DNA of 64,000 nt from Beutenbergia cavernae DSM 12333 (GTDB lineage Bacteria > Actinomycetota > Actinomycetes > Actinomycetales > Beutenbergiaceae), in NCBI RefSeq assembly GCF_000023105.1, contig NC_012669.1, positions 4,527,025 through 4,591,024 on the forward strand. The letters are read 5' to 3'. Made by a program: the position numbers and the translations under genes. Below, piece after piece: positions 53,146 through 61,671 of this stretch (the first letter of the stretch is position 1; each line of letters opens with the position of its first letter). Below the pieces are notes generated by a model. It ran no database searches, was not told the DNA's origin, and was given only the letters and a program-made list of their open reading frames with translations.

Positions 53146-54371
53146 GCGTCACCCTCCCGCGAGGCCTCGAAGTCTGCGGCGATCGCGGCCCGGAGCTCGG
53201 CGTCGCCGAGGACGTCGAGCACCGTCGTCGCCAGGCCGAACGCGGCGTCGAGCACGCCCTGCGTCGCGAGCGGCTGCAGCGTCGTCGCGGCGAACGCCGC
53301 GGTGTGCGCGCCGATCCCCTCGGGCGCCGTCGCGATGTTCGGGTGGATCGCGGGCACCACGTGGCTGACGTTGCCCAGGTCCGTGGATCCGCCGCCGGTG
53401 GCCGCTGGCGACGGCGGCGGGAACTCCCGGCGGCCGCGCAGGTTCGCGGCGAAGCGGTCCGCCAGCGCCTGGTTCACGTTCACCGGGAGGTAGGCAGGCA
53501 GGCGGTCCCACACGATCTCGGCCTCGGTGCCCGTCGAGATCGCGGCGCCCCGCAGCGCGGCGTCCACCCGCTCCGACAGCGCCTCGAGTCCGTCGATCGT
53601 CGCGGAGCGCACGAAGAAGTGAGCGGCCGCGCGCCCGGGAACGATGTTCGGCGCCTGGCCGCCGTCGGTGATGATCCCGTGCACGCGGTCCGTCGGGAGG
53701 ATGTGCTGGCGCACCTGCGCCACCGACTGGTACGCCGTCACCACGGCGTCGAGCGCGTTGTAGCCGCGCTCCGGCGCCGCCGACGCGTGCGCCTCGACGC
53801 CGCGGTACGTCACCTCGACGTGCCGCATGCCGAGACCCGAGCCGTACGCGCGGTCGCGGTTGCCGGGATGCACCATGACGGCGGCAGCGACGCCCTCGAA
53901 CCCGCCGGCGTCGATGATCCGCTGCTTGCCGCCACCGCCCTCCTCCGCCGGGGAGCCGATGAGCTCGACGGTGCCGCCGGCGTGCTCCAGCAGCTCGCGC
54001 ACGGCGAGGAAGGCGCCCACGGCGGTGGCAGCGATGAGGTTGTGCCCGCACGCGTGCCCGATGTCCGGGAGCGCGTCGTACTCCGCGAGGATCGCGACGC
54101 GCGGACCGCCGTCGCCGGCGTTGGCGTGCAGCGCCGTCGGCAGCCCGAACGCCCCGACCTGCGCCGCCACCCCGTGGCGCTCGAGGAGCGCCGCGACGCG
54201 CGCGGCGGACCGGTGCTCCTCGTACGCGGTCTCGGGGTCGTCGTGCAGCTCGTCGGCGAGCTGCCGCAGGTCGGGCAGCAGCCCGGTGAGAACCTCGTCG
54301 ACGCGCGCGGCGAGCGGGTGCGCCTCGCGCTCGGGTGGGGCGACGGCGTCGTGGTCCAGGGCGGTGGTCAT
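53142..54371 (-). CDS. M20-family amidohydrolase (AbgB-like)
   Basis: A 409-residue metalloenzyme. The N-terminal half has LRQLADELHDDPETAYEEHR, ILAEYDALPDIGHACGHNLI with the metal-binding Asp and His, and IGSPAEEGGGGKQRIIDAGG with the catalytic Glu. VMVHPGNRD and the lid domain with VTYRGVEAHASAAPERGYNA complete the M20D pattern. Family members hydrolyse aminoacyl or aminobenzoyl-type amide bonds. A start at 54371 is used; in-frame codons upstream lie in the intergenic region. It is coupled to the DUF1684 gene downstream. Confidence 0.94.
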   Translation of the reverse strand: MTTALDHDAVAPPEREAHPLAARVDEVLTGLLPDLRQLADELHDDPETAYEEHRSAARVAALLERHGVAAQVGAFGLPTALHANAGDGGPRVAILAEYDALPDIGHACGHNLIAATAVGAFLAVRELLEHAGGTVELIGSPAEEGGGGKQRIIDAGGFEGVAAAVMVHPGNRDRAYGSGLGMRHVEVTYRGVEAHASAAPERGYNALDAVVTAYQSVAQVRQHILPTDRVHGIITDGGQAPNIVPGRAAAHFFVRSATIDGLEALSERVDAALRGAAISTGTEAEIVWDRLPAYLPVNVNQALADRFAANLRGRREFPPPSPAATGGGSTDLGNVSHVVPAIHPNIATAPEGIGAHTAAFAATTLQPLATQGVLDAAFGLATTVLDVLGDAELRAAIAADFEASREGDA

Positions 54372-54503
54372 GGGTGCGATCGTCGCAGCGCCCGGGGGAT
54401 CGCGGCCCGCGCCGTGCGGATGTGTCCGCATCGCGGTCGGTCGGCCGGGCGAGCTGCGCGCGTGGCACGGCCGCGTCCCCGCGGCTGAGCGGCCGGTCCG
54501 CCG

Positions 54504-54977
54504 TCAGCCGTGCGCGACGGCGGCAGGCGCCCCGGCCCCGTCCACCACCACCCGAGCCATCCGGCGGAAGGCCTCGCGCTCCTCGGGACCGAGCGTGCCG
54601 AGCATCGCGTCGAGCGCGTCCGCCACGTCGGCGTGGAAGGAGGTCATCGCCGTGGCTCCTCGCGAGGTGAGGGACACGTGCGTCGCCCGCCGATCCCCTG
54701 GCACCGCGCGGCGCTCGACGAGCGCTCGGCGCTCGGCGCGGTCGACGAGGCCGGTCAGCGCCGCCTTCTCCACACCCAGTCGCTGCGCCAGGTCCGCCAT
54801 CCGGAGCGGCCCGTGCTCGAGCAGGCAGAGCAGCCGCCCCTGCGTGGCCGTGAGCTCGTGGCGCTCGGCTACCCCGCCGACGGTCGCCCGGATCAGCAGG
54901 GACAGGTCCACGAGCGCGGGAAGTCCCGTGGTACCGCCGAGAGGGCACGACGGCGCGTGGTCAGCTGGCTCGCTCAC
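54504..54977 (-). CDS. MarR-family regulator
   Basis: A 157-residue regulator. The winged helix is ELTATQGRLLCLLEHGPLRM, then ADLAQRLGVEKAALTGLVDR, ALVERRAVPGDRRATHVSLT as the wing with the D-R-R-A motif, and helices for the dimer (DVADALDAMLGTLGPEEREA). The GTG start lies 7 nt behind TACGAT, so the mRNA is probably leaderless. It is divergent from a deazaflavin-type protein gene, and a six-base inverted repeat in the gap is its likely operator. MarR regulators commonly control such redox enzymes. Confidence 0.93.
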   Translation of the reverse strand: MSEPADHAPSCPLGGTTGLPALVDLSLLIRATVGGVAERHELTATQGRLLCLLEHGPLRMADLAQRLGVEKAALTGLVDRAERRALVERRAVPGDRRATHVSLTSRGATAMTSFHADVADALDAMLGTLGPEEREAFRRMARVVVDGAGAPAAVAHG

Positions 54978-54999
54978 GCAGACGATCGTACATGCACGC

Positions 55000-55022
55000 G
55001 ATAGTCCATGGTGTGTACTATC
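55000..55022. promoter_or_regulatory. Putative MarR operator
   Basis: GATAGT and ACTATC flank an 11-base centre, exact on both arms, in the 74-nt gap between the MarR gene and the divergent deazaflavin-type gene, 29 nt from the latter's ATG. Confidence 0.6.
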
Positions 55023-55051
55023 CGAGGAGGAAGCCACCACAGGAGGACGTC

Positions 55052-55510
55052 ATGAGCTTCAGTCACACCACGGGTACGCGCGGTGCCCGCCAGCCCGGTG
55101 GCCGCCTGGTCGCCTGGGTGAACCGGCGGACCGTGAAGAAGATCCGCACCAAGGGCGGGAAGGTCATGGGCATGAACGCGCTCGTGCTCACCACCATCGG
55201 CCGCAAGAGCGGTCAGGAGCGTGCGACGCCGGTCGGGTGGTTCCCGGGACCCGACGGCACGTGGATCATCGTGGCCTCGGCCGCCGGCGCCGCGTCGAAC
55301 CCCGCCTGGTACCTCAACCTCGCGGCCCACCCGGACGAGGTGACGATCGAGCTCGACGGGCAGAAGATCCCGGTCAGCGCGCAGGAGCTCCACGGCGACG
55401 AGCGCGACGCCGCATGGGCGCAGATCACAGCTGCGGCACCGAACTTCGCGAAGTACGAGGTCAGGACGGACCGCGTGCTTCCGGTCCTCCGCCTCACGCG
55501 CCGGAGCTGA
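55052..55510 (+). CDS. Deazaflavin (F420)-dependent nitroreductase-fold protein, copy 2
   Basis: A 152-residue Ddn/DUF385-family protein. An N-terminal basic helix (LVAWVNRRTVKKIRTKGGKV) precedes MGMNALVLTTIGRKSGQERA, VGWFPGPDGTWIIVASAAGA, SNPAWYLNLAAHPDEVTIEL and RDAAWAQITAAAPNFAKYEV. The 'TT.GRKSGQ.R..P' and 'NPAWY.NL.A.P' strings define the family; the cofactor is F420. Substrates are unknown, though relatives reduce quinones and nitroimidazoles. AGGAGGACGTC precedes the ATG. It is under the divergent MarR regulator, unlike copy 1 at 49490. Confidence 0.92.
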   Translation: MSFSHTTGTRGARQPGGRLVAWVNRRTVKKIRTKGGKVMGMNALVLTTIGRKSGQERATPVGWFPGPDGTWIIVASAAGAASNPAWYLNLAAHPDEVTIELDGQKIPVSAQELHGDERDAAWAQITAAAPNFAKYEVRTDRVLPVLRLTRRS

Positions 55511-55607
55511 CGCGGGCTAGACGAAGCGGTAGTCGACGCCGACGGCGCTTCGATGAGGGGCGGGAGGTCACCCACGGGCACGAGGCGAGGCAGGCCGCCG
55601 GCCAGGG

Positions 55608-57836
55608 TCAGTCGCTCGTGAGGATGACGAGCTCCCCCGTCGCCCGGGTCATCGCGACGTACCGGTCGACGGCGCCCTCGATGCCCTGCCCGAACGCCTC
55701 GGGGTCGACGAGGACGACCAGGTCGAACTCGAGACCCTTCGCCAGCACCGGCGTCAACGACTGCACCCGGGCTGTGTCCGCGACCACGACGTCACCGGCC
55801 GCGCTGATGACGCACGCGACGCCGTCGTCGTGGGTCGCGAGCCACTCCTCGAGGATCGTGCCGAGGTCCGACGCCGGTCCGTGAGCCACGGGGACCCCGG
55901 TGCTGCGGATGGACGTGGGCACGTTCGCGTCGGGGAGCGCCGCCCGGATGACGGGCTCGGCCGCTGCCATGACCTCCTCCGGGGTGCGGTAGTTGATGCT
56001 CAGCGACGCCAACCTCACCCGGCCGAGGCCGACCCGCTCGAGCCGCTCCTGCCACGACTCCGCGAAGCCGTGCCGCGCCTGGGCGCGGTCGCCGACGACG
56101 GTGAGGCTCCGCGACGGGCACCGCGCCAGCAGCATCTGCCACTCGGCGTCGGTCAGCTCCTGCGCCTCGTCCACGACGACGTGCGCGAACGGACCCGCGA
56201 GCAGGTCCGGGTCGGCGGTGGGCAGCCCCGAGGAGTCCACGAGGGCGCTGCGCAGGTCCTGGCCGCGGAGCATCGACATCACGTGCATGTCGGACGTGTC
56301 CGTCTCGATCAGATGGTCGACGACGTCGTCCACGCGTGCGCGCTCGGCGTCGAGCACCGCCTGCTGCCGGCGACTGCGGCGGGACGCCTCCGGGTCGCCG
56401 AGCCGCAGCCGCGCGGCGTCGAGGAGCGGCAGGTCGGAGACCGTCCACGCGCGGGCGTCCGCGCGCTGGAGGCTCGCGACCTCGTCGCGCTCCAGCCAGG
56501 GGGCGCACAGGCGCAGGTAGGCGGGAACCTCCCACAGGTCGCCGACGACGTCGGCCGCCTCCAGGATCGGCCACGCCCGACCGAACGCCTGGACCAGCTC
56601 GTCGTTCGTGCCGAGCGCTCGCCGGACCTCCGCCGTCGGGTCCTCGCGGCGCAACCCGTACGCGTCGAACTCCTCCTCGGCGCCCGGGTCGCCGTCGTCG
56701 TCCCCGGAGTCGTGGAGCTTGTCGACCAGGATCGCGAGCAGCGCCTCCCAGATCACCTCGCGCGCCTCGTTGTGCGGGGTGCCGGGCTCGACGGCGTCGT
56801 ACGCCTCGGCCCAGTCCGCGGTGCTGACCCAGGCGTCACCCCACGGCGTCTCGACCTCCATGCCCTCCGTCGGCGGCTTCTCGTGGAACCGCACGGCCGG
56901 CTCGATCGCCGCCACCATCCGCGCGTCCGCCTTCAGGCGAGCCACGGCCGGGTCGACCTCGGGCCGGGCGGCGGCGCCCTCGGGAACCAGGTCGGCGAGC
57001 GTGGCCGTCTGCACTCCCTCCTCACCGAGGCTCGGCAGGACGTCGGAGACGTACGCGAGGTAGGGCTGGTGGGGGCCGACGAACAGCACCCCGCCGCGCC
57101 GGTGCCCGAGGCGCGGGTCGGAGTAGAGCAGGTAGGCGGTGCGGTGCAGGGCGACGACGGTCTTGCCGGTCCCCGGTCCGCCGTCGACGACGAGCGCACC
57201 CTCGGATCCCGCGCGGATGATCGCGTCCTGGTCGGCCTGGATGGTGCCGAGCACGTCGCGCATCCGGGCCGACCGGGTGCTGCCGAGGCTGGCGATGAAG
57301 GCGGACTGGTCGTCGAGGGCAGCGCGCTCGGCGTCGTCGGACAGGCCCTCCGCGGTGAACACCTCGTCCCAGTAGTCGCTGATCCGGCCGGCGGTCCAGC
57401 GGTACCGACGGCGGCTCGCGAGGCCCATGGGGTTCCCGTGGGTGGCACCGAAGAACGGCTCCGCCACGGGCGAGCGCCAGTCGACCAGGAGTCGCTTGCC
57501 GGCGGCGTCGGTGAGTCCCAGCCGACCCACGTACACCGGTTCCGGCGCGTCGGTCTGCACCATGCGGCCGAGGCACAGGTCCAGCCCGAAGCGGCGCAGC
57601 GTGCGCAGGCGCGCGGTGAGGCGGTGGATCTCCTGGTCCCGCTCCAGCGCCGCCGTGCCGCTGCCGCCGGGCGCCTTCCGTTCGGCGTCCAGCCGGTCGG
57701 ACAGGTCGGCGATCTGCTGCTCGAGGCTCTCGGCGATGGCGGCGAAATGCTCCTCGTCGCGATCGATCAGCGACGGGTCGGACTTGGCGGCGAGGCGGTC
57801 GGGGAGGTCGAAGGCGCTGGTGGACAGAGAAGACAC
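55608..57836 (-). CDS. helR: HelR, RNA polymerase-recycling motor ATPase
   Basis: A 742-residue UvrD-like ATPase of the HelD/HelR group. The N-terminal coiled arm (AIAESLEQQIADLSDRLDAE) enters the polymerase channel. Walker A is VVDGGPGTGKTVVALHRTAY; GVLFVGPHQPYLAYVSDVLP and VVVDEAQELTDAEWQMLLAR are the later helicase motifs, LASLSINYRTPEEVMAA motif IV and DRYVAMTRATGELVILTSD motif VI. HelR removes rifamycin-bound or stalled RNA polymerase and confers rifamycin tolerance in Streptomyces and Mycobacterium abscessus. The GTG is 7 nt behind GGAG. An exact rifamycin-associated element lies about 95 nt upstream, arguing that rifamycins induce it. Confidence 0.93.
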   Translation of the reverse strand: MSSLSTSAFDLPDRLAAKSDPSLIDRDEEHFAAIAESLEQQIADLSDRLDAERKAPGGSGTAALERDQEIHRLTARLRTLRRFGLDLCLGRMVQTDAPEPVYVGRLGLTDAAGKRLLVDWRSPVAEPFFGATHGNPMGLASRRRYRWTAGRISDYWDEVFTAEGLSDDAERAALDDQSAFIASLGSTRSARMRDVLGTIQADQDAIIRAGSEGALVVDGGPGTGKTVVALHRTAYLLYSDPRLGHRRGGVLFVGPHQPYLAYVSDVLPSLGEEGVQTATLADLVPEGAAARPEVDPAVARLKADARMVAAIEPAVRFHEKPPTEGMEVETPWGDAWVSTADWAEAYDAVEPGTPHNEAREVIWEALLAILVDKLHDSGDDDGDPGAEEEFDAYGLRREDPTAEVRRALGTNDELVQAFGRAWPILEAADVVGDLWEVPAYLRLCAPWLERDEVASLQRADARAWTVSDLPLLDAARLRLGDPEASRRSRRQQAVLDAERARVDDVVDHLIETDTSDMHVMSMLRGQDLRSALVDSSGLPTADPDLLAGPFAHVVVDEAQELTDAEWQMLLARCPSRSLTVVGDRAQARHGFAESWQERLERVGLGRVRLASLSINYRTPEEVMAAAEPVIRAALPDANVPTSIRSTGVPVAHGPASDLGTILEEWLATHDDGVACVISAAGDVVVADTARVQSLTPVLAKGLEFDLVVLVDPEAFGQGIEGAVDRYVAMTRATGELVILTSD

Positions 57837-57911
57837 AGATCGGCTCCGAGGTTCGGTGTGGCGGCCGGAGACGGGCGGCGAGCGGAGGTGTTCGCACAGG
57901 TCCGGACGAAG

Positions 57912-57942
57912 ATTGTGCGACGTGACGGGGGCCTTGCCGCAA
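57912..57942 (-). promoter_or_regulatory. Probable helR promoter (-35 within the rifamycin-associated element)
   Basis: On the minus strand TTGCGG at 57942-57937 and CACAAT at 57917-57912 are 19 nt apart, a fair -35/-10 pair pointing at helR. The -35 hexamer is part of the element. Spacing is at the long end of normal. Confidence 0.5.
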
Positions 57943-57947
57943 GCCCC
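57929..57947. promoter_or_regulatory. Rifamycin-associated element (RAE)
   Basis: Read on the minus strand this is GGGGCTTGCGGCAAGGCCC, which to my recollection is identical to the published 19-bp RAE found upstream of rifamycin-resistance genes, including helR. It is an inverted repeat with a TTGC-GCAA core. Position upstream of a helR gene makes chance coincidence unlikely. Confidence 0.85.
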
Positions 57948-57962
57948 CCGGTGCGCTATACC
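57934..57962 (+). promoter_or_regulatory. Probable promoter of the alarmone synthetase gene, -35 within the RAE
   Basis: TTGCCG at 57934-57939 and TATACC at 57957-57962 are exactly 17 nt apart on the plus strand, the ideal sigma70-type spacing. The -35 hexamer lies inside the RAE. The predicted start is near 57969, giving a leader of about 90 nt before the small alarmone synthetase gene. Confidence 0.6.
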
Positions 57963-57965
57963 TTG

Positions 57966-57996
57966 GAAAGGGCGAGCAGAGGATGCTCGCCCTTTC
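57966..57996 (+). terminator. Hairpin at the predicted 5' end of the alarmone synthetase mRNA (terminator- or attenuator-like)
   Basis: AAAGGGCGAGCA and TGCTCGCCCTTT pair perfectly around a five-base loop (GAGGA), with one more G-C pair outside. It resembles an intrinsic terminator, but it sits between two divergent genes where none is needed. It starts at the predicted transcription start of the rightward promoter, so it may be a 5' stabilising or attenuating structure. Confidence 0.6.
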
Positions 57997-58056
57997 TCGT
58001 GCCCGACGGCGTCCCGCACCCCGTGCGTGACGCCCGCCGTCCGCGGGTGAGAATGG

Positions 58057-58809
58057 ATGATGGCCCGCACCCCGGAGATCCCGCCGGACGTCATCGAGTC
58101 GTTCCGTCGCGTCCGTGAGGACTTCACGCGGTTCATGCTCTCGTACCGCTTCGGGATGGAGGAGGTGACGACGAAGCTCGAGATCCTCCGCGAGGAGTTC
58201 GCACAGCTCCACAGCTACAACCCGATCGAGCACGTCTCGACCCGCCTCAAGAGCCCGGAGAGCGTCGTCGACAAGGCGACCCGCCGGGGCGTCGAACCCT
58301 CGCTCGACGGGATTCGCTCCAGCATCACGGACATCGCCGGCGTCCGGGTGACGTGTTCGTTCGTGTCGGACGCCTACCGGGTCTTCGACGCGCTGGTCGA
58401 CCAGCCCGACGTCGTCGTCCGCACGGTCAAGGACTACATCGCCGAGCCCAAGCCGAACGGGTACCGGTCGCTGCACGCGATCGTCGAGATCCCGGTGTTC
58501 CTGTCGTCGGGCCCGGTGCACGTGCCTGTCGAGGTGCAGTTCCGGACCGTCGCGATGGACTTCTGGGCAACCCTGGAGCACAAGATCTTCTACAAGTTCG
58601 ACGGCGCGGTCCCGCCGGAGGTGGTGGCTCAGCTCCGGGAGTCGGCGTCGACGGCGGCACGCCTCGACGAGGAGATGGAGCGGCTGCACGACGCGGTGCA
58701 CGGCCCTCGCGAGCCCACGGCGCCGGGCGCGGCGGACGCGGCCGTGTCGGACGAGGTCGTGCGGCGGATGCTCCGCCTGCTCGGGGGTGCGGACGCCAGC
58801 GAGGCGTGA
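58057..58809 (+). CDS. Small alarmone synthetase (RelA/SpoT-type (p)ppGpp synthetase)
   Basis: A 250-residue single-domain GTP pyrophosphokinase. Synthetase motifs run in order: HVSTRLKSPESVVDKATRRG, IRSSITDIAGVRVTCSFVSD, KDYIAEPKPNGYRSLHAIVE and HVPVEVQFRTVAMDFWATLE, then HKIFYKFDGA. The Arg/Lys pair for ATP, the metal-binding Asp of DIAG and the Glu of VEVQFR are intact. No hydrolase or ACT/TGS domain is present, so it resembles RelP/RelQ-type small enzymes. ATGs at 58057 and 58060 are adjacent; the former is listed. It is divergent from helR with an RAE between. Confidence 0.93.
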   Translation: MMARTPEIPPDVIESFRRVREDFTRFMLSYRFGMEEVTTKLEILREEFAQLHSYNPIEHVSTRLKSPESVVDKATRRGVEPSLDGIRSSITDIAGVRVTCSFVSDAYRVFDALVDQPDVVVRTVKDYIAEPKPNGYRSLHAIVEIPVFLSSGPVHVPVEVQFRTVAMDFWATLEHKIFYKFDGAVPPEVVAQLRESASTAARLDEEMERLHDAVHGPREPTAPGAADAAVSDEVVRRMLRLLGGADASEA

Positions 58810-58924
58810 GCCTGCGCCCATCGCCCGGAAACCCGGGCCGTGCGCCCTGGTGCCCGGGACGCGGCCCACCCGAGCGTTGACCTCGGCTGCCCGTCGACCG
58901 GCGGGCCGACCCGAGGAGAACCGC

Positions 58925-59614
58925 ATGTCCATCCGGACCGACCCCGCCGGCGTCCCGACGCCGTCCCCCACCCTCCGCCCCACGCGACCGCCGCGCGCCT
59001 GGGCCTGGACCGGAGTTGCCGCCGGCGTGCTCGGCATCGCCACCATCCAGGCCTCGATGGCGACGTCCGTCGACTGGGAGGCCACCGCCGGCGACGCGGA
59101 GGCGATGCTCGCCGACGCCGCCACCAAGCAGGGCGCCTTCCTGGCCTTCCACCTCCTGGCCTGCCTCACGATGCTCGCGCTGCCGATCTTCGGAGCCGGC
59201 CTGAAGCGGCGCCTCGACCAGCAGGGACCGGCCGGTGCGCTGCACGGGCAGGTCGGCCTCGCCGGGCTCCTCCTGACCGCGGCGGCACTGCTGCTCGGCA
59301 GCGGCCTGGACACGCAGTTCGCGCTCGGGTTCTCCGAGCCGGAGCTGTTCGTGCCGGAGTCGGCGGCGTTCTACACCGACTGGGTCGCCACGATCCCGTG
59401 GCTCTGGGTGGGTGCCGGGCTCACCGCCCTCGCCCTCTCCGCGGCGTCGCTGCGCCACGGAGCCGCGCCGCGCTGGATCGGCGTCGTCTCCCTGGTGCTC
59501 GGCGCGCTGACGGTCGTGGCCGGGATCTCCCCACTGCAGTACATGGCGGGGTTCGTGGGCCCGATCTGGCTGCTCGTTGTCTCGCTCGGGTTCGCCCTCG
59601 GCGACCGGCGCTGA
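58925..59614 (+). CDS. Six-helix integral membrane protein of unknown family
   Basis: A 229-residue membrane protein. A Pro/Thr/Arg-rich N-terminus (25 residues) precedes AWTGVAAGVLGIATIQASMA, a soluble loop with VDWEATAGDAEAMLADAATK, and helices GAFLAFHLLACLTMLALPIF, LHGQVGLAGLLLTAAALLLG, TDWVATIPWLWVGAGLTALA, RWIGVVSLVLGALTVVAGIS and AGFVGPIWLLVVSLGFALGD. I do not recognise a named family. It is 66 nt upstream of a histidine kinase on the same strand. A transport or signalling role is possible but not shown. Confidence 0.8.
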   Translation: MSIRTDPAGVPTPSPTLRPTRPPRAWAWTGVAAGVLGIATIQASMATSVDWEATAGDAEAMLADAATKQGAFLAFHLLACLTMLALPIFGAGLKRRLDQQGPAGALHGQVGLAGLLLTAAALLLGSGLDTQFALGFSEPELFVPESAAFYTDWVATIPWLWVGAGLTALALSAASLRHGAAPRWIGVVSLVLGALTVVAGISPLQYMAGFVGPIWLLVVSLGFALGDRR

Positions 59615-59679
59615 GTGCACGGCTCAACGCCCGGAGCGCCCCGGCGGCCGCGTGCCGCCGGGGCGCTAGCGTGCGCTCC

Positions 59680-61671
59680 ATGAGCACGACGCCGCCGGCG
59701 CGCTACCCCGGCCGGCCGCGCGCCGCCGTCGCCGTCGTCGTGGCCGCCGCGCTCCCGGCGATCGCGGGCGCGGTGCTGCTCGTCGCGAGCGGTGCGCCGA
59801 TCACGCCCGACGTGCTGTTCCTCGTGGTCGACGTCACGGTGGGGCTCGTCTACGGCACGGTTGCGGCCGTCATCCTGTCCCGGCGCAGCCACGCGGTCGC
59901 CTGGCTGCTGGCGCTCGCCGCCGTCGGTGGGGGTCTGTCCGCGCTGGGCGGCGGCTGGATGACGTACGCCGTCGAGCACCCGGCGGTCCCCGGATTCGAC
60001 CTTGCCGCGACGATCTTCGGCTCAGCCTGGGTGCCGGGCACGCTCGCGCTGTTCCTCGTGGTGCCCTGGTTGGTCCGCGAGGAGCCGTTGGACCGCTGGT
60101 CCTGGGCGGGCGTCGCGATCGGCGCGCTCACCACGCTCGCGTTCACCGTGCAGCGGCTGGCGTTCCCGGCCTCCGACAACGCGTGGCTCCTCGTCGCCGT
60201 CGTGGTCGTCGGGCTCGGCACGGCCGCGGCCGTGGCGTGGCGACGCCGGCACGGCCCTCCGCGCGAGCGAGCCGGCCTCGGGCTCCTCGCGGCGGGCACC
60301 GCGGTGATGGCGCTCTCGTTCTTGCCGCTGCTGCTGGTGCCCTACACGAGCGCGGAGGTGCTGCTGCTCGTGCCGGCCTCCCACCTCGCGTGCCAGGCGC
60401 TCTTCCCCGGCGCGCTCCTGGTGACGATGCTGCGGAACCGGCTGTGGGGCATCGATCTGGCCGTGAGCCGGGCCGTGCTGGCCGGACTGCTCGCCCTCGG
60501 CCTGGCGATCGTCTACGCCGGGCTGGTGTGGACGGCGTCGGCTCTCGTCGACAGCTCGACGGTCGCGCAGGTCGTCGCGGCCGTCGGGGTCGCGGTGGCC
60601 GTCCAACCCGTGCGACGGCGTCTGGATGACCGGGTGCGCCGCCTGGTCTGGGGTGAGGCGGCCTCGCCGGGTCGCGCCGCGCTGCGCATCGGCGCCTCCC
60701 TCTCGGCGGGCTCCGGTTCCGCCGAGCTGCTCGACCGCCTCGCCGCCGCGGTGGGAGAGGCGCTGCTCCTGGAGTCGGTCACGCTCACGACGTCCGACGA
60801 CGACGGGGTCGGACGGTGGGGCGACCCGACGAGCGTCGTCGTCGAGCGCCCGATCGACCGGGAGGGCGCCACCGTCGGCACGATCGCCGTGACGCCGCGG
60901 CCCGGTGAGCAGCTCGACCGGCGCACGCTCGACGCGCTCGACCGTCTCCAGCCGGTGCTCGCCGTCGGGCTCGGGCTCGTCCGCGCGACCGCCGACGTGG
61001 TACGGGCCCGCGACGCTGCCACCCGGGCTCGGCTCGCCGAGCGCAAGCTCATCCGGCGCGAGCTGCACGACGGGATCGGACCGTGGCTGTCTGGTCTCCG
61101 GCTCGGCCTGCAGGGCGCTCGCAACGTGCTGCGCAGCGACCCCGACGCCGCGGACTCCGTGCTCGCCGCGCTGCAGGAGGAGGTCGGGCAGCGGGTGGAG
61201 GACGTGCGCCTGCTGTCGCGCAGCCTCCTGCCGCCGGTCCTCGAGGAGCGCGGGCTCGCCGCGGCGCTGGCGGAGCTGGTGGCGCGCTACGCCGAGACGG
61301 GGTTCGCCGTCGTCGGCGCTCCGACCGAGGACGTGACCGACCCCCTGCGCTCGCTGGACCCCCGCATCGCCGCCGCCGCGTACGCCGTCGTCTCCGAGTC
61401 GGTGCTGAACGCGTCCCGGCACTCCGGTGCGCGCCGCTGCACCATCGACGTCGCTCTCGCCGACGACGCCGATGGTCCGGCGCTCGTCGTCACGTGCCTC
61501 GACGAGGGGATGGGCCGGGCGCGGGAGGCGGGCGACGGCGTCGGGTCCCGATCGATGCGGGAGCGCGCCGAGGAGCTGGGTGGATCAGTGGTCATGGGTC
61601 CCGGGCCGGACGGCGTGGGCACGCTCGTGCGGGCACGGTTGCCGCTGGCGCCGACGGCGGTGCCGGCGTGA
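59680..61671 (+). CDS. NarL-type sensor histidine kinase
   Basis: A 663-residue sensor kinase. The N-terminal third has about eight helices (such as AVAVVVAAALPAIAGAVLLV and AVLAGLLALGLAIVYAGLVW), and is followed by a soluble linker (about 310-450). The HisKA_3 phosphoacceptor is KLIRRELHDGIGPWLSGLRL with the reactive His. The ATPase follows with AAYAVVSESVLNASRHSGAR as N-box, CLDEGMGRAREAGDGVGSRS and VGTLVRARLPL as the G-box. Partner of the response regulator that overlaps it by GTGA. TAGCGT ends 7 nt before the ATG, so the mRNA is probably leaderless. Signal unknown. Confidence 0.93.
   Translation: MSTTPPARYPGRPRAAVAVVVAAALPAIAGAVLLVASGAPITPDVLFLVVDVTVGLVYGTVAAVILSRRSHAVAWLLALAAVGGGLSALGGGWMTYAVEHPAVPGFDLAATIFGSAWVPGTLALFLVVPWLVREEPLDRWSWAGVAIGALTTLAFTVQRLAFPASDNAWLLVAVVVVGLGTAAAVAWRRRHGPPRERAGLGLLAAGTAVMALSFLPLLLVPYTSAEVLLLVPASHLACQALFPGALLVTMLRNRLWGIDLAVSRAVLAGLLALGLAIVYAGLVWTASALVDSSTVAQVVAAVGVAVAVQPVRRRLDDRVRRLVWGEAASPGRAALRIGASLSAGSGSAELLDRLAAAVGEALLLESVTLTTSDDDGVGRWGDPTSVVVERPIDREGATVGTIAVTPRPGEQLDRRTLDALDRLQPVLAVGLGLVRATADVVRARDAATRARLAERKLIRRELHDGIGPWLSGLRLGLQGARNVLRSDPDAADSVLAALQEEVGQRVEDVRLLSRSLLPPVLEERGLAAALAELVARYAETGFAVVGAPTEDVTDPLRSLDPRIAAAAYAVVSESVLNASRHSGARRCTIDVALADDADGPALVVTCLDEGMGRAREAGDGVGSRSMRERAEELGGSVVMGPGPDGVGTLVRARLPLAPTAVPA

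Noticed and set aside
57967-57995. A normal terminator for helR or for the alarmone gene
   Set aside because: Both genes are transcribed away from it, so it cannot be their 3' end; it is kept instead as a 5' structure.
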